The translations under genes were made by a program, and so were the position numbers. A stretch of 38,119 bases of DNA, from assembly GCA_020718105.1 (NCBI GenBank), contig DYDA01000019.1:1-38119 (forward strand), written 5' to 3'. The first letter of the stretch is position 1. Every line of letters starts with the position of its first letter. A model generated the notes under the pieces. It saw only the letters and a list, made by a program, of their open reading frames with translations, was not told the origin of the DNA and made no database searches. The stretch is from Micavibrio sp. (GTDB taxonomy: Bacteria > Pseudomonadota > Alphaproteobacteria > UBA9219). Positions 23,579 through 31,594 of this stretch are shown here, one piece after another.

Positions 23579-25733
23579 GCAGATGGATTTCAACGATGCG
23601 CGCCGCCAAGGCAACGAGCCGCGCGGCAAGATCGACATCGTTCTGCTCAAAGAACGCATGGGTGATTGCTATCGGCAGATTCTCGATCATCTTCTACCGA
23701 ACGGCGTTTATGTCGGCGAAGAGTTCCATTGCGGCGATATTTACGGCGCGCCCGGTGAAAGCCTGAAACTCAGCGTGCGCAAGAACAAGATGGGGGTCGG
23801 TGAGGATTTTGCCACAGGCCAGAAGTTCGGCGACCTGATCGACGTTTGGATGATCGTTCGGAGCGAGAATTACACGACGGCGATCAAAAACATCGCCGAA
23901 TTTCTGAACATAGCCGAACGCCTTCCTGCGCCAGCCGCTAAAACTCAAAAAAGCAAAGCGCCAGAAATGGGAGCGCCTGTCGCTCAATACAATTACACCG
24001 ACGCGCAAGGCACGATCATCCTCGTTGTCTATCGCCATGAGTTTGATGACAACGGCAAGCGCAAGAAGACCTTCCGGATTTGGAACGCCGTCACGCGCAA
24101 GTCAGAAGCCCCGATATCAGGCCGTCCTCTCTATAACCAAACAGGCATCGTCAAAGCCGATCTCGTCGTACTGGCCGAGGGCGAAAAAGCGGCAGACGCG
24201 CTTATTGCGGCGGGCGTTACGGCGACGAGCGCCGTGTGCGGATCCAACGCCCCGACCGACAAAACGGACTGGTCGCCTTTGGCAGGAAAGCGCGTTCTGA
24301 TCTGGCCAGATAACGATCTACCGGGAATGTCTTATGCGCAAAAATCGGCACAAGCGGTTCTGGCTGCCGGAGCTTTAAGCGTCGGCATTCTGCCCATTCC
24401 GCAAAGCAAGCCCGGTGGCTGGGATGCTGCGGACGCTGTTGCCGAGGGCATGGATGTTCGGGCTTACGTTGATGCCGCGATGCCGGAACCTGTCGTGCCG
24501 CCTGCCGCCGCGACGATCCCCGCTTATCCGGTTGGGGCTATCTTGGACGACGACAGCCCCATGCCGGACGACCTGATAGCCCCGCGCATTCTGACGCCCA
24601 GCGGCCTTGCGGTCTTCGGCGGCGCGCCAAAAGTCGGCAAGTCCGATTTTCTTTTTTCCCTTCTGGTACATGCGGCGGCTGGAAGGCCGTTCCTCGGCAT
24701 GATACCGCCGCGTCCCCTCAATGTTTTTTGTCTGCAAACCGAGATCGGCTACCACTATTTGCGCGAACGCCTTAAGCAGATGAAGATCGATCCTGAGATA
24801 CTTCCTCTCGTTCGCAAGAACCTCGTCATCACGCCGCAAGTGCGCCTGATCCTCGATGACAAGGGCGTCGAGATGGTGCGCGAGACGATCCTGCGCCATT
24901 TCGATCCGAAACTGCTGGACATTATTGCCATCGATCCCCTGCGCAACGTGTTCGACGTGGGCGAAGGCACGGGCGAAAACGATAACACGGCCATGCTGCA
25001 CTTTCTTCAGGAACGTGTGGAAAAACTGCGGTTTCTCGTCAATCCGGATGCGGGCGTCATTCTCGCCCACCACACGCGCAAGATCACCAAGCGCATGCTG
25101 GAGGAAGACCCATTCCAAGCCCTTAGCGGAGCGGGCAGTTTGCGAAGTTTCTATACCACGGGCGTGATCATGTTCCGCCCCGACGAGAACCAGAGCTTGC
25201 GCGAGCTGATGTTCGAGCTGCGCAACGGACAGGCCATCCCGACGAAAGGCATCGACAAGATCGACGGCGTCTGGCGCGAGGTCGAACGGCATTCCAAGCG
25301 TCTCGTCAACAAGGAGCATGGCGAGCGCCTCGATAACGAACGCCGTCGCCGACATGATGTGATCTTGCAACTCCTCTACGACGAAGGGCTGCGGGGCAAG
25401 CTCTACACCCCAAGCCAGTTCTGCCAAGCCTTCGAAAACAAGGCAGGCCTCGGCGGTCGTCATTCCATTCATGATCGCATCGACGTTTTGACCACAAAGG
25501 GTTTCATCAAGTTCAACAAGGAAGGCGGCGCAGCCAAAAGCAAATACGGTATGATGTGTGTCGAAGGCATGGAAATTCCGCGCGCGCAGCCGGACGTCGA
25601 TCCGCAAACGGGCGAGATCACAGACGTGATGATTTCGTATCTGCCAACTCACTTCAAGCAACCGACAGATGGCGCGATCCTGCCCGTCGAAAATTCGGAA
25701 GTCTGGATTTACCACGAGGGGGTTGAGCCATGA
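23568..25733 (+). CDS. Toprim primase - RecA-like helicase fusion
   Basis: This is a 721-aa replication protein. Residues 50-120 carry a CHC2-style primase region without the zinc Cys (GEDFATGQKFGDLID). A Toprim domain follows, with Glu204 (LAEGEK) and Asp248/Asp250 (WPDND). Residues 345-560 form a RepA/AAA_25-type helicase: Walker A GAPKVGKS (352-359), Walker B IIAIDPLRN (Asp456) and ILAHHTRK. A winged-helix-like C-terminus ends the protein. The open frame extends to 23415, but MAHEQMDF at 23568, with AAAAGG upstream and a short overlap with the nuclease gene, is the best start. The repeat-rich candidate origin lies directly downstream. Confidence 0.9.
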   Translation: MAHEQMDFNDARRQGNEPRGKIDIVLLKERMGDCYRQILDHLLPNGVYVGEEFHCGDIYGAPGESLKLSVRKNKMGVGEDFATGQKFGDLIDVWMIVRSENYTTAIKNIAEFLNIAERLPAPAAKTQKSKAPEMGAPVAQYNYTDAQGTIILVVYRHEFDDNGKRKKTFRIWNAVTRKSEAPISGRPLYNQTGIVKADLVVLAEGEKAADALIAAGVTATSAVCGSNAPTDKTDWSPLAGKRVLIWPDNDLPGMSYAQKSAQAVLAAGALSVGILPIPQSKPGGWDAADAVAEGMDVRAYVDAAMPEPVVPPAAATIPAYPVGAILDDDSPMPDDLIAPRILTPSGLAVFGGAPKVGKSDFLFSLLVHAAAGRPFLGMIPPRPLNVFCLQTEIGYHYLRERLKQMKIDPEILPLVRKNLVITPQVRLILDDKGVEMVRETILRHFDPKLLDIIAIDPLRNVFDVGEGTGENDNTAMLHFLQERVEKLRFLVNPDAGVILAHHTRKITKRMLEEDPFQALSGAGSLRSFYTTGVIMFRPDENQSLRELMFELRNGQAIPTKGIDKIDGVWREVERHSKRLVNKEHGERLDNERRRRHDVILQLLYDEGLRGKLYTPSQFCQAFENKAGLGGRHSIHDRIDVLTTKGFIKFNKEGGAAKSKYGMMCVEGMEIPRAQPDVDPQTGEITDVMISYLPTHFKQPTDGAILPVENSEVWIYHEGVEP

Positions 25734-26110
25734 CTTTTGCCCTTCAAAACCCTGTCCCTGAGCGCGTGAATCTGGCCATTGGCGGCGTGAATCTGGGCCA
25801 GATTTACGTAAATCTAGAGGCCACGGGAATCTGTGAATCTGGAATACGCCTGTTTTATCATACGCTTAACGATCATTTCCAGATTCCCCGTGAATCTGGA
25901 CGTGAATCTGTAAATCTAGAAAATACGCCAACCATTTCAGGGCGTTATTCCAGATTCACAGATTCACAAAATCCCACTCTCCCTACGGGAGAGAGAGACG
26001 CCTTACGGCGTTCTCTCCTCCAACGGTCGAGGGAGTTGCGCTTGGACATGATCCGCGATGCCCCAAACCCCGTTCCCACCACCCGCAAAAAACGAAGGAG
26101 AAATTTATGA
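25730..26110 (+). CDS. Doubtful ORF over the repeat cluster
   Basis: This 126-codon frame begins with an ATGA overlap on the primase stop. Its N-terminal half repeats VNL because the DNA repeats GTGAATCTG, and the same repeat occurs in other frames and on the other strand. Conservation is therefore probably at the DNA level. The C-terminus (RDAPNPVPTTRKKRRRNL) is basic. It could be a small real protein, a leader, or no gene. Confidence 0.3.
   Translation: MTFALQNPVPERVNLAIGGVNLGQIYVNLEATGICESGIRLFYHTLNDHFQIPRESGRESVNLENTPTISGRYSRFTDSQNPTLPTGERDALRRSLLQRSRELRLDMIRDAPNPVPTTRKKRRRNL
25766..25967. repeat. Iteron-like cluster, candidate phage origin
   Basis: The octamer TGAATCTG occurs exactly at 25767, 25788, 25834, 25891 and 25903, and as its complement CAGATTCA at 25951 and 25959. 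Near copies lie at 25799, 25809, 25826, 25880 and 25911. A perfect 16-bp palindrome, AGATTTACGTAAATCT, lies at 25800-25815. CCAGATTC/GAATCTGG face each other at 25879-25899. Twelve copies in 200 bases directly after the primase-helicase gene fit an initiator-binding origin. Confidence 0.6.
25977..26017. other. Two tandem hairpins
   Basis: CTCTCCC (25977-25983), TAC, GGGAGAG (25987-25993) is a perfect 7-bp stem. The second hairpin (25993-26017) has CGCC-TTAC-GGCG at its tip and a GAGAG/CTCTC base with one bulge. The two share the last G. They could be origin secondary structure, a transcription pause or a terminator; there is no T tract. Confidence 0.45.
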
Positions 26111-26427
26111 TGAGGAATGATCCGATCAAGGCCCGCGATGCCAACATCTACTGGCGCTATTCCCACACGAACCGCGTCTATGACGTGCGGGTTCGTGATC
26201 GGTATGATCTGTGCGAAAGTCGCGTCACATCGAGCGGCTCGTTCTGGACGGGCTGGAAACACGCCCGCGCCACAAGCCCCGAAGCGTTGTTCGGCGAAAT
26301 GCTGTTTCGCTTCGGCTTCACCACGCTTGAAGAAGCGCGGATCGCTCTTTTGCAATTTGCCAAGATCGACAACTGCCAGTGGGCGCGTGACATGCTGGAG
26401 GCCCGCACCTACGGGAGGGTCGCATGA
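26107..26427 (+). CDS. Small phage protein of unknown function
   Basis: This is a 106-aa soluble protein with aromatic/Arg-rich strands (IYWRYSHTNRVYDVRVRDRYD), then helices, one of them LFGEMLFRFGFTTLEEA. No family is recognised. AGGAG lies 7 bases before the first ATG, and a second ATG follows at once. The stop overlaps the next start (ATGA), so the two are coupled. Confidence 0.65.
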   Translation: MMRNDPIKARDANIYWRYSHTNRVYDVRVRDRYDLCESRVTSSGSFWTGWKHARATSPEALFGEMLFRFGFTTLEEARIALLQFAKIDNCQWARDMLEARTYGRVA

Positions 26428-26855
26428 GCAAAGGCAAAAGCCTCACGCTCAAGGACGTTGCCGACCGCATCGAGCAAGCGGCGCACACCCTGCGTAAGCT
26501 GCCCAAGGTTACCGTGCAAGGCTACTTCAACGCTTGGCCGCCTATCGTGCGTGAAGCGATGGACGCGTATGGATGGGAGGACGCGCACATCCACCCCGGC
26601 CCGCCATCCGCGCGTCAGATCACCGAGATGGACGAAGTGATGCTCTGGCTCATGGGACTGGAGCGCGAGGAGGTACGCATCGTGTGGCTGCGCGCCAACG
26701 GCATTCGCTGGAAACGCATCGGGCTTGAGCTGGGCTGGTCGGTGCGCAAGCTGCAATACGATTGGCGCGTCGCCCTCATGAAGATCGTGCATCGTTTGAA
26801 CAATCCAAACGAGAAAATCGTGCTCCCTTACAAGCGGCGTATCCATGGTGGATAA
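26424..26855 (+). CDS. DUF6362-like HTH protein
   Basis: This is a 143-aa protein. The AWPPIVREAMDAYGWEDAHI block and PSARQITEMDEVMLWLMGLE are followed by a region-4-like HTH, IRWKRIGLELGWSVRKLQYDW. From memory this is the DUF6362 family of alphaproteobacterial phages, whose role is unknown. The HTH suggests late-gene control or DNA packaging. GGGAGG precedes the ATG. It is the last gene before the long non-coding repeat region. Confidence 0.75.
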   Translation: MSKGKSLTLKDVADRIEQAAHTLRKLPKVTVQGYFNAWPPIVREAMDAYGWEDAHIHPGPPSARQITEMDEVMLWLMGLEREEVRIVWLRANGIRWKRIGLELGWSVRKLQYDWRVALMKIVHRLNNPNEKIVLPYKRRIHGG

Positions 26856-26858
26856 GCA

Positions 26859-26940
26859 AAAATGCGCAATCGATCTTTAAGCAATTCATTTGATTGGCAA
26901 ACCCCATGCGCATTTTAGTTCTGCGTGTTTTGCGCATTTT
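26859..26940. repeat. TGCGCATTTT repeats
   Basis: AAAATGCGCA at 26859-26868 is the exact inverse of TGCGCATTTT at 26907-26916 and 26931-26940. The first two could pair as a 10-bp stem just after the DUF6362-like gene. They may be a terminator-like structure or regulator sites. Confidence 0.5.
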
Positions 26941-27014
26941 CTGGCATGGTTTTGATTATGGTCGGGAGACGTGCGGGCGGGCAACGCGGCCCTGAGGAAC
27001 CACCTTACACCGTC

Positions 27015-27402
27015 TGACATCATCGAACAGTAAGCAAGATTTTCGCACAGTATCCGAGGTTTTTCGAACATCATCCGACATCACCTCACATCATCGCACA
27101 GTATCCGAGATCTTTCGGACATCATCGCACAGTATCTCACATCATCCGACATCATCGAACATCATGCGGATAGTGTCGCCTCTTTCAGCAATTTTATGAC
27201 GCTTTCGGCAAGGAAAACGCATCGAAGATTGCCGATTAAGCGCAACATCATCTGACACTATCGAACACCATCCGACATCATCTCACATCATCGAGCATTA
27301 TCTTACATCATCTCACATGAACGCATATGAACGCACATCATCGCGCATTATCTCGCATGAACGCGCATCAACTCACATCATCGCACAGTATCTCACATGA
27401 TC
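27015..27402. repeat. 10-bp phased direct-repeat array
   Basis: The unit is NNACATCATC, with common variants ACAGTATC, GCATTATC and ACATGAAC. In 27243-27402 sixteen units follow each other with exactly 10-bp spacing. A first block at 27045-27177 has 13 units of 10 or 11 bp, with outliers back to 27015. The 27179-27242 gap is unrelated and shows no gene. The period equals about one helical turn and not a codon multiple, so this is a DNA-level array. Confidence 0.85.
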
Positions 27403-27521
27403 GCGGCGGGTTTGGCCGCGCCCAAGCCGCAAAGGATACGGCCTCCATCCACAACGGATACAGGCATGCCTCCCATCCCTTTGAAATCAAAAGGTACTTC
27501 CCGCCGCGAACCCTATGGGGG

Positions 27522-27554
27522 CGGGCGGAGCCCGATTGAACCCTACATGTAGGG
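27522..27554. other. Hairpin and 14-bp palindrome before the methyltransferase
   Basis: CGGGC-GGA-GCCCG (27522-27534) is a 5-bp hairpin. CCCTACATGTAGGG (27541-27554) is a perfect palindrome. Both lie just before the methyltransferase start, and they may end upstream transcription or bind a regulator. Confidence 0.4.
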
Positions 27555-27583
27555 GTTAAAAGCGGGCAGCCACCCCACATGTT

Positions 27584-29098
27584 GTGGTCTGGAAGGCTCC
27601 CGATAAAGAACAAGAAAACAAAAACTTAGCTGCCGCCTTGCGCGGCTTCCCCTGCATGGATTCTTGGGGCGCAGGAATCCGGCCCCCACAACAACCGAGG
27701 TTGGCTTTGAATGGTCTGGCTTTATCTGCCGCCGGAGGCGATCACGCATGCCCAAACGAAGGGCGCGCGTTGTTCGGCCTCTCGCTTTGCGCGGGCGCAG
27801 GCGGACTCGACCTCGGCCTCCACCTCGCTTTGCCAGACTATCGAACTGTTTGTTACGTTGAGCGGGAAAGCTACGCCGCGTCCACGCTCGTGGCGCGGAT
27901 GGAAAACGCGGCCTTGGATCCTGCGCCTGTCTGGGACGATGTTAAAACCTTCCATGGTAAAGCGTGGCGCGGCGTGGTGGATATCGTCCATGGAGGCTAT
28001 CCGTGCCAGCCGTTCTCCGTCGCGGGTCGTAAGCTCGGCGACAAAGACCCACGCCACCTGTGGCCGGACATTGCGCGGATCGTGCGCGAGATCAAGCCGC
28101 CGCTCTGCTTCTTCGAAAATGTCGGCGGACATCTACGACTGGGGTTCGAACAAGTCCACGATGACCTTCGATCAATGGGTTATCGCGTTAAGGCGGGTTT
28201 GTTTACTGCGGAAGAAGTCGGCGCGCCCCACAAGCGCGAGCGATTGTTCATCTTGGCCTACCGTGAGGGTGTCTTCGGCGAACGGGGCATCACGCAAAGA
28301 GATCTCGGCTGGAAATCCGAAGGGGCGTTTGGAAGTGAGCGCGGCCCTATGGTTGACCCCGCGCGCGCAGGAGACGACAGAAAAACAGGAAAGCTTCATA
28401 AAGCGGAACGGCGACCGGACGGATCGGTGCTTCGGATCGCTGACGGCGCAGACGACCCTATGGCCAACGGCGACAGCGACGGACTCGCTCGTTCAGCGCG
28501 CGCGACCACCGGAGAAAATGATCCGCAAGGACGGAAGAAACGTCCTTCGCACGCCGAGCCTCGCGGAGACGGTTCTACAGCCGGAAGGTTTTCCTTACAC
28601 GAAGCAGGATTTAGCGAAGGCAATGAGCGGCGGACAATATCGGATAGCGAAAGCGCAGTGGCCGACACCACGCGCCAATCCAAACAGCGACCGACAGACC
28701 AAACCGACGCCATCTCAGTTGAAGGGCGAACACGGACTCAATCTGGCGATGGTGGCCGTCACGCACACTTGGCCGACGCCCCAATCATCGGATTACAGGG
28801 AACGGGGGAATCTCGCGAACCCCTGCATCCAGAGGCGGATGGCCATGGGGAAGCAACTCAATCTGTCGATGATGGCCCATCCGGCGACATTCCGCTCTGG
28901 CCCCCAAGACCAAACGATTACGCGGCATGGGGAAGCGTCCCCGCTGACCTTAAACCCGCCGTTTGTCGAATGGCTGATGGGTTGGCCTATCGGGTGGACA
29001 GACTCCGCCTTTGCGGCAACGGCGTGGTTCCGTTGGTCGCGGCTTATGCGTTTTGCACTTTGGCAACTCAAGCAATTTCAGAAACCGGAACAGAATGA
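27584..29098 (+). CDS. C5-cytosine DNA methyltransferase (orphan)
   Basis: This is a 504-aa frame. Cytosine methyltransferase motifs appear in order: I, LSLCAGAGGLDLG (about 67-79); IV, GGYPCQPFS with catalytic Cys141; VI, ENVGGH (177-182); VIII, PHKRERLFIL; then a long variable region with repeated MAD/LAD-like words (residues ~240-440); and motif X, LCGNGVVPLVAAYAF. No restriction gene is nearby, so it probably protects phage DNA. The start is uncertain: a GTG at 27584, or an ATG at 27656 that better fits motif I distance. The whole gene is overlapped by an open +1 frame. Confidence 0.88.
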   Translation: MVWKAPDKEQENKNLAAALRGFPCMDSWGAGIRPPQQPRLALNGLALSAAGGDHACPNEGRALFGLSLCAGAGGLDLGLHLALPDYRTVCYVERESYAASTLVARMENAALDPAPVWDDVKTFHGKAWRGVVDIVHGGYPCQPFSVAGRKLGDKDPRHLWPDIARIVREIKPPLCFFENVGGHLRLGFEQVHDDLRSMGYRVKAGLFTAEEVGAPHKRERLFILAYREGVFGERGITQRDLGWKSEGAFGSERGPMVDPARAGDDRKTGKLHKAERRPDGSVLRIADGADDPMANGDSDGLARSARATTGENDPQGRKKRPSHAEPRGDGSTAGRFSLHEAGFSEGNERRTISDSESAVADTTRQSKQRPTDQTDAISVEGRTRTQSGDGGRHAHLADAPIIGLQGTGESREPLHPEADGHGEATQSVDDGPSGDIPLWPPRPNDYAAWGSVPADLKPAVCRMADGLAYRVDRLRLCGNGVVPLVAAYAFCTLATQAISETGTE

Positions 29099-29117
29099 CC
29101 TCTTCAGCGACGCATAG
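27711..29117 (+). CDS. Overprinted +1-frame ORF (WPTP-repeat type)
   Basis: This 468-codon frame lies almost wholly inside the C5-methyltransferase gene, one base out of phase. It starts MVWLYLPPE and has SSWPT, LWLTPRAQE, LWPTATATD, QWPTPRANP and TWPTPQSSD repeats, then LNPPFVEWLMGWPIGWTD near the end. I recall phage proteins with this same beginning, WPTP repeats and ending. Each WPTP word is the same DNA as a MAD/LAD word of the methyltransferase frame. It may be a real second protein, the product of a frameshift, or a shadow that gets annotated often. The N-terminal half is biased to Ser/Arg/Ala, as shadows are. Confidence 0.4.
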   Translation: MVWLYLPPEAITHAQTKGARCSASRFARAQADSTSASTSLCQTIELFVTLSGKATPRPRSWRGWKTRPWILRLSGTMLKPSMVKRGAAWWISSMEAIRASRSPSRVVSSATKTHATCGRTLRGSCARSSRRSASSKMSADIYDWGSNKSTMTFDQWVIALRRVCLLRKKSARPTSASDCSSWPTVRVSSANGASRKEISAGNPKGRLEVSAALWLTPRAQETTEKQESFIKRNGDRTDRCFGSLTAQTTLWPTATATDSLVQRARPPEKMIRKDGRNVLRTPSLAETVLQPEGFPYTKQDLAKAMSGGQYRIAKAQWPTPRANPNSDRQTKPTPSQLKGEHGLNLAMVAVTHTWPTPQSSDYRERGNLANPCIQRRMAMGKQLNLSMMAHPATFRSGPQDQTITRHGEASPLTLNPPFVEWLMGWPIGWTDSAFAATAWFRWSRLMRFALWQLKQFQKPEQNDLFSDA

Positions 29118-30324
29118 TCTTGCAAGCAAGATCGAGCTTTGGGACGTGGAAAGGCTTGTACCCTACGCCAACAACCCGCGCACGCATTCGAAAGAACAAA
29201 TTGCAAAGGTCGCCGCCAGTATAGCTCGCTTCGGTTTTGTGAACCCCATCTTGGTAGACGCATCAGCTAATGTCATCGCTGGCCACGGGCGACTGCAAGC
29301 CGCAAAGCAATTAGACCTGAAACAAGTTCCTGTGATCATCCTCGATCACTTAACCGAGGAAGAAAAACGCGCTTATGTGATTGCCGACAATCAACTGGCC
29401 CTTGAGGCTGGATGGGACGATGACCTGTTAAGAACGGAACTCGGCGCTCTTGCCGATCTTGACTTCGATTTATCCGTCATCGGTTTTTCGGATAAAGAAT
29501 TGTCCGAGATAATGGAAGGGCTCGATGGAACCGAAGGTAACACGGACGACGATGCCGTGCCGGAAGCACCTTTGGATCCGAAAACAAAACTTGGCGATAT
29601 TTATATCCTTGGCAACCATCGCTTGCTTTGTGGTGATAGCACGATGCTTGAAAGCGTCGAGCGCGTCCTTGACGGCGCGCTGGCCGATATGGTGTTTACC
29701 GATCCGCCCTACAATGTCGATTACGGCAACACGGCCAAGGACAAGATGCGCGGCAACAATCGCACGATCATGAACGATAATCTCGGCGAAGGGTTCGAGG
29801 CGTTTCTTTACGACGCTTGCGTGAATATGATTGCCGTTTGCAAAGGCGCGATTTACGTTTGCATGTCATCGAGCGAGTTGCATACGCTGCAAAAGGCCTT
29901 CGTTGCGGCAGGCGGCAAATGGTCAACCTTTGTCATCTGGGCAAAGAACACCTTCACGCTCGGTCGCTCGGATTATCAGCGTCAGTACGAACCGATCCTC
30001 TACGGCTGGAAGCAAGGCACGGATCATTTCTGGTGCGGCGCGCGCGATCAAGGCGATGTGTGGTTTGTGAATAAGGCCGCGAAGAACGATCTGCACCCCA
30101 CCATGAAACCCGTTGAGCTTGTGGAGCGCGCTGTCCGCAACAGCAGCAAGAGCCGAGATATTGTTCTGGACTGCTTTGGCGGCTCCGGCAGCACGCTCAT
30201 CGCTTGCGAAAAAACAGGTCGCCAAGCGCGGCTCATTGAACTTGATCCAAAATACTGCGACGTGATCGTCAAGCGATGGGAGGACTTTACAGGTCAAAAG
30301 GCCGAATTAGTTTCTGCGCCTTAA
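29095..30324 (+). CDS. ParB-domain adenine/N4 DNA methyltransferase
   Basis: This is a 409-aa protein. Residues ~10-110 form a ParB/Srx domain: LVPYANNPRTHSKEQIAKVA, then NPILVDASANVIAGHGRLQAA. The methylase follows with DPPY (motif IV, about residue 200) before FGGSGST (motif I, near residue 360), the beta-type order also seen in CcrM. HPTMKPVEL is the usual preceding block. It methylates A-N6 or C-N4, and the site is unknown. The frame extends upstream to 29011; the ATG at 29095, overlapping the C5-methylase stop (ATGA), is preferred. Confidence 0.92.
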   Translation: MTSSATHSLASKIELWDVERLVPYANNPRTHSKEQIAKVAASIARFGFVNPILVDASANVIAGHGRLQAAKQLDLKQVPVIILDHLTEEEKRAYVIADNQLALEAGWDDDLLRTELGALADLDFDLSVIGFSDKELSEIMEGLDGTEGNTDDDAVPEAPLDPKTKLGDIYILGNHRLLCGDSTMLESVERVLDGALADMVFTDPPYNVDYGNTAKDKMRGNNRTIMNDNLGEGFEAFLYDACVNMIAVCKGAIYVCMSSSELHTLQKAFVAAGGKWSTFVIWAKNTFTLGRSDYQRQYEPILYGWKQGTDHFWCGARDQGDVWFVNKAAKNDLHPTMKPVELVERAVRNSSKSRDIVLDCFGGSGSTLIACEKTGRQARLIELDPKYCDVIVKRWEDFTGQKAELVSAP

Positions 30325-30830
30325 ATGCAAAAGAACCAGCGCTCACAAGCGGCAATCAGTTGTTCACGATCCCCGCTTGACGCTTCAGCTACAAACGCCT
30401 TGATTTCTTCCTTCGGCACGCCTTCTTTCATGGCGGCGCGGTGCGCTTGCTTGATGATGGACATGCGGTTGGCCTTGCGATCCAAGAGATAAACACGCAC
30501 ATCCGGATAGCGGCAAGTTGGCTCCGACACGCGCACACCGACATAGCGACCGTAGGCTGAGCCTGACGGGTCAACATAAAGCGTTTGGCGATCCGGCGCG
30601 GTGACTTCGATAACCTGACACTTCAGGTTGAGGTATCCGCCTTTGCCAGCAAGCCATGCGTGATCCTGCAGCAGGGAATTGGTAAAGGCATCGTATTCTT
30701 CCGCGCTCAACACTTTTGTCTCGATAATGTTAACGCGGCGACCCGGATCGTTCGTGTCTCTGGCGGCAGCAATGACCTCGTCAAGACGGTAGGGCTTGCG
30801 GGCAAAGCGGACAAATATTTCTTCTGACAT
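30321..30830 (-). CDS. Unknown protein of reverse-strand island
   Basis: This is a 169-aa soluble protein, not recognised. It begins MSEEIFVRFARKPYRLDEVI, with a beta-rich middle (YLNLKCQVIEV, GRYVGVRVSEPTCRYPDVRVYLLDR) and a helical C-terminus. A strong GGAGG site lies before the ATG. It converges on the ParB methyltransferase, overlapping its 3' end by 4 bases, and follows the DUF6900-like gene by 10 bases. The opposite orientation to the surrounding phage genes suggests separate expression. Confidence 0.65.
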   Translation of the reverse strand: MSEEIFVRFARKPYRLDEVIAAARDTNDPGRRVNIIETKVLSAEEYDAFTNSLLQDHAWLAGKGGYLNLKCQVIEVTAPDRQTLYVDPSGSAYGRYVGVRVSEPTCRYPDVRVYLLDRKANRMSIIKQAHRAAMKEGVPKEEIKAFVAEASSGDREQLIAACERWFFCI

Positions 30831-30840
30831 AATGACCTCC

Positions 30841-31308
30841 TTATTTGGTTTCTTGTTTCAGCATGCCGCGCACCCATTCGATGGCATCGGATTGGGTTCC
30901 ATCGACGCTCCACTCGCGGACGTCTTGAAGGCGCGGGTTGGCTTTGTCGTAAGATTGGCTGTTTTTATAATTGTAGATTTGAACTGAAATGTCCGGCGTT
31001 AAATCGACAGCCCAAACCGCCTCGGTCTTGTAGCCGTCGCCTTCCATCGGTTCGCCAAAGGTGGCAACCAGTTTGCTGTAGCTGGCTTCGATGGTTCCAA
31101 GCAGCATCATCGCGGGAGCCCCGCGCATGGTGCGCACGGTTGTTTTCTGGTTGGATTTCTGTCCGGCCTCGTAAGCGGCTTGCAGGGCTTTCTTGATGCC
31201 CCTGACGTTGCAGGCAGGAAAATCGAGCCCGTCTCTATTGCGCGGGGTCAGCGTTTCAACACAAAGGTGCTTTTTGGCGAGTTGTTCAAAAAGAGCGTCC
31301 GTCGTCAT
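30841..31308 (-). CDS. DUF6900-like two-part protein
   Basis: This is a 155-aa protein. Residues 3-48 (LFEQLAKKHLCVETLTPRN, then ALQAAYEAG) resemble DUF6900, a short helical domain common in phage and plasmid proteins. Residues 58-150 form a second domain, with SKLVATFGEPMEGDGYK and a strand motif VQIYNYKNSQSY, that I have seen in small phage proteins without a known role. It is placed between two small genes with spacings of 10-11 bases, so it is in the same operon. Confidence 0.65.
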   Translation of the reverse strand: MTTDALFEQLAKKHLCVETLTPRNRDGLDFPACNVRGIKKALQAAYEAGQKSNQKTTVRTMRGAPAMMLLGTIEASYSKLVATFGEPMEGDGYKTEAVWAVDLTPDISVQIYNYKNSQSYDKANPRLQDVREWSVDGTQSDAIEWVRGMLKQETK

Positions 31309-31319
31309 GGCTGCCTCCC

Positions 31320-31535
31320 TTAGTTGTTGCCGCGATGTAAAGCCATCGCTGCGGCGAAGAGCGCTTGCGTTTCTGGCAAGCGTTTTTCAAAATCAAGCAC
31401 CGTGCCGATGGCGAGGTTTTGCTTGCCTTGTTCCATCGCCTCTTGGGCTTCTTTTGCAAGCGCCGCCGCTTCAGTAAGACGCTCCGATAAGGCAGCGAGG
31501 TTGGCGGCGATGGCGGTTTGAATTGCGTTTGTCAT
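31320..31535 (-). CDS. Small helical protein
   Basis: This 71-aa protein is Ala/Glu-rich and almost wholly helical (ANLAALSERLTEAAALAKEA), possibly a coiled coil. GGAGG lies before the ATG. No family is recognised. It is the first gene of the three tightly spaced reverse-strand genes. The 138-base gap upstream holds a strong hairpin and the first copy of a 14-bp repeat. Confidence 0.6.
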   Translation of the reverse strand: MTNAIQTAIAANLAALSERLTEAAALAKEAQEAMEQGKQNLAIGTVLDFEKRLPETQALFAAAMALHRGNN

Positions 31536-31594
31536 TTTGTCCTCCGTTAAATGCGTCTCTGATTACATGGTAATGATCGCTCTTCTTCGCAAGG

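Noticed and set aside
24375-25715. 446-codon minus-strand ORF
   Set aside because: It lies wholly opposite the Toprim-helicase fusion and shows no family motif; composition is that of a mirror frame.
27045-27402. CRISPR array
   Set aside because: The repeat unit is only 10 bp, with no unique 25-40-bp spacers and no cas genes; the Cas4-like nuclease belongs to the phage replication operon.
28396-28713. Third, minus-strand frame in the methyltransferase variable region
   Set aside because: It is short, Ser/Arg-rich, and has no resemblance to a known protein, unlike the +1 frame.
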